Source: an uncultured Sphingobacteriaceae bacterium (GTDB lineage Bacteria > Bacteroidota > Bacteroidia > Sphingobacteriales > Sphingobacteriaceae). From it: a stretch of 7,337 nucleotides of DNA. The stretch lies in assembly GCA_937875035.1 (NCBI GenBank), contig CALNCF010000106.1, forward strand, positions 1 through 7,337, in the 5' to 3' direction. Made by a program: the position numbers and the translations under genes. The notes under the pieces are model-generated. The model was not told the DNA's origin. It was given only the letters and a program-made list of their open reading frames with translations, and did not search any database. Of the stretch, positions 6,175-7,337 are shown in pieces (within the stretch, counting starts at the first letter, position 1; every line of letters starts with the position of its first letter).

Positions 6175-6187
6175 CTGTTTATTCCTT

Positions 6188-6200
6188 GTGCCGGAGGCAC
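6188..6200 (-). other. Small intercistronic stem-loop between murQ and the downstream gene
   Basis: GTGCC-TCC-GGCAC forms a perfect 5-bp stem with a 3-nt loop, beginning 2 nt after the murQ stop and ending just before the AAGGA ribosome site of the next gene. On the plus strand it is followed by TTTT, giving a terminator-like look in the antisense direction. It might affect mRNA processing or translation of the downstream gene. No function is shown. Confidence 0.4.
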
Positions 6201-6202
6201 TT

Positions 6203-7015
6203 TTATTGGTTGTTCTGGTAAGCTTCTACAGCTTTGCGTACGCTGCCGTATTGTTCGAGCAGTTGGGTGGCACGCTGTTCATCCAGCGCTGTTTCCTGCA
6301 TGATCATCTTAACACCACGATCGACCAGTTTGTTGTTCGAAAGCTGCATGTCGACCATTTTATTGCCCTTTACCCTGCCCAGGCGGATCATAACCGAAGT
6401 GCTGATCATATTCAGCACCAGCTTTTGCGCCGTACCCGATTTCATCCGGGTGCTGCCGGTAACAAATTCAGGTCCGACCACTACCTCCACCGGGAATTGC
6501 GCCGCTGCTGCCACCGGGCTGCCTGCATTACAAACGATGGCACCGGTGGAAATATGATGCTCCCCGCATTTTTTTAAGGCCCCGATCACATAGGGGGTTG
6601 TTCCCGAAGCGGCGATGCCGATCACGAAATCTTGAGAGGTGATCTCATGGGCAAGCAGGTCCTTCCAGCCCTGCTGCTCATCATCTTCGGCGAACTCCAC
6701 GGCTTTCCGGATCGCAGAATCACCTCCGGCGATCAGCCCGATCACGAGCCCCTGCGGCACGCCAAAGGTTGGGGGGCATTCGGAGGCATCCACAATACCG
6801 AGGCGTCCGCTGGTGCCTGCACCGATATAGAACAGTCTGCCTCCTTCTTTCATCTTAGCGGTTACGGCTTCGGTCAGCTGTTCGATCGCTGGGATGGCTT
6901 TTTCTACGGCAAAGGGTACCCTTTGGTCTTCCTTGTTGATATTGCGAAGCAGCTCCAGCGTGCTGAGCTCCTCCAGGTGGTTATAAAGAGAGTCTGATTC
7001 TGTTGTCTTTTTCAT
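6203..7015 (-). CDS. murQ: N-acetylmuramic acid 6-phosphate etherase MurQ
   Basis: MurQ cleaves the lactyl ether of MurNAc-6-phosphate in the cytoplasm, giving GlcNAc-6-phosphate and D-lactate, a step in peptidoglycan recycling. The 270-aa protein has the SIS-domain sugar-phosphate site GAGTSGRLG (65-73), the signature DASECPPTFG (76-85) with Glu79 matching catalytic Glu83 of E. coli MurQ, and Glu110 in FAEDD matching Glu114. IAASGTTPYV (134-143) and TGSTRMKSGTAQKLVLNM (186-203) complete the family pattern. The C-terminal helical region is shorter than in E. coli (298 aa). ATG at 7015 is chosen because it begins the family-like N-terminus; the frame is open farther upstream but overlaps the kinase gene. 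It overlaps the kinase stop by 4 nt (ATGA), so the two are probably translated together. Confidence 0.96.
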   Translation of the reverse strand: MKKTTESDSLYNHLEELSTLELLRNINKEDQRVPFAVEKAIPAIEQLTEAVTAKMKEGGRLFYIGAGTSGRLGIVDASECPPTFGVPQGLVIGLIAGGDSAIRKAVEFAEDDEQQGWKDLLAHEITSQDFVIGIAASGTTPYVIGALKKCGEHHISTGAIVCNAGSPVAAAAQFPVEVVVGPEFVTGSTRMKSGTAQKLVLNMISTSVMIRLGRVKGNKMVDMQLSNNKLVDRGVKMIMQETALDEQRATQLLEQYGSVRKAVEAYQNNQ

Positions 7016-7337
7016 GATGTATGATAAGTGATGAGCCCCTGCATCGGACTTTTGATCGTCCTTCCGATCACGGTATGATAATGCCCGGCAACCTCTTCGA
7101 GCGTATCCCTGAAGATGATGCCGATGGAGCCGATGCAATGGATCGGTGTTCCTTCGGGAGCCTTGTATTTGCTGATCACCCGCCGGAAAAACTCATGCAT
7201 GCAACTGCTTACAAGCTCCGTGCAGTAAGGGTGATCCTTATAGAGCTCTACGAAGCGGGTGAAGCTGCCGAGGTAGCTGTTCGCCCCGGGTTTCCGGTAG
7301 ATATGGTCGAGCAGGATCTCCAGGCTGAGATCCGGGT
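7012..7337 (-). CDS. BadF/BadG/BcrA/BcrD-type amino-sugar kinase, C-terminal part (gene continues beyond the window)
   Basis: About 107 C-terminal residues are visible in an open frame running off the right edge. GTPIHCIGSIGIIFRDTLEEVA followed by GRTIKSPMQGLITYH is the C-terminal pattern of Bacteroidota N-acetylglucosamine kinase-like proteins of the BadF/BadG ATPase family (ASKHA fold). The GSI segment belongs to the second nucleotide-binding half; the phosphate-binding N-terminus lies outside. In this family clostridial MurK phosphorylates MurNAc and GlcNAc. Here the 4-nt overlap with murQ suggests the kinase makes MurNAc-6-phosphate for MurQ, but GlcNAc as main substrate cannot be excluded. 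The internal ATG at 7200 is not the start, because the family-like sequence continues upstream of it (LLDHIYRKPG, SFTRFVELYKDHPYC). Confidence 0.85.
   Translation of the reverse strand, partial: PDLSLEILLDHIYRKPGANSYLGSFTRFVELYKDHPYCTELVSSCMHEFFRRVISKYKAPEGTPIHCIGSIGIIFRDTLEEVAGHYHTVIGRTIKSPMQGLITYHTS

Noticed and set aside
5749..6303. 184-codon plus-strand open frame opposite the unknown gene and the end of murQ
   Set aside because: It spans two real minus-strand genes and the gap between them; the minus-strand reading has better start context and gene spacing.

Overview
The window looks like ordinary chromosomal DNA from a member of the Bacteroidota, probably a moderately GC-rich Chitinophagaceae- or Sphingobacteriales-type organism. 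The evidence is promoter elements resembling the Bacteroidota TTTG / TAnnTTTG pattern, a SAM-I riboswitch in front of metH, and protein sequences typical of that phylum. The phylum call is fairly safe; anything narrower is inference. I see no mobile elements, tRNA or rRNA genes, CRISPR arrays or phage genes.

Left part (1-1352): the 5' portion of metH (cobalamin-dependent methionine synthase, homocysteine-binding domain) runs leftward and is cut by the window edge. Its reading frame is broken at about 298/299, where roughly 23 nt seem to be missing from a highly conserved segment. In front of metH is a well-formed SAM-I riboswitch (1145 to 1050, minus strand), and a Bacteroidota-type promoter places the transcript start at or just before the aptamer. 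The same intergenic region holds, on the plus strand, an array of TTAA half-sites with 11-bp periodicity (candidate Pho box) and a perfect TAnnTTTG element directly before pstS.

Middle part (1353-5590): a complete, tightly packed high-affinity phosphate uptake operon, pstS-pstC-pstA-pstB-phoU. A lipoprotein binds phosphate outside the inner membrane, PstC and PstA form the channel, PstB is the ATPase, and PhoU links uptake to phosphate signalling. The genes overlap or nearly touch (4-nt overlap, 8-nt overlap, 1-nt gap, 34-nt gap), which suggests one transcript with translational coupling.

Right part (5608-7337): a minus-strand group converging on phoU. It is a BadF/BadG-type sugar kinase (C-terminal part only), murQ (overlapping the kinase gene by 4 nt) and a 188-aa acidic, tyrosine-rich protein that I do not recognise. 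Kinase plus MurQ suggests salvage of peptidoglycan amino sugars: phosphorylation of MurNAc (or GlcNAc), then conversion of MurNAc-6-phosphate to GlcNAc-6-phosphate and D-lactate.

I did not find a clearly new system. The points most worth checking are the metH lesion under an intact riboswitch, the TTAA array with a possibly near-leaderless GTG-started pstS, and the unknown protein downstream of murQ.
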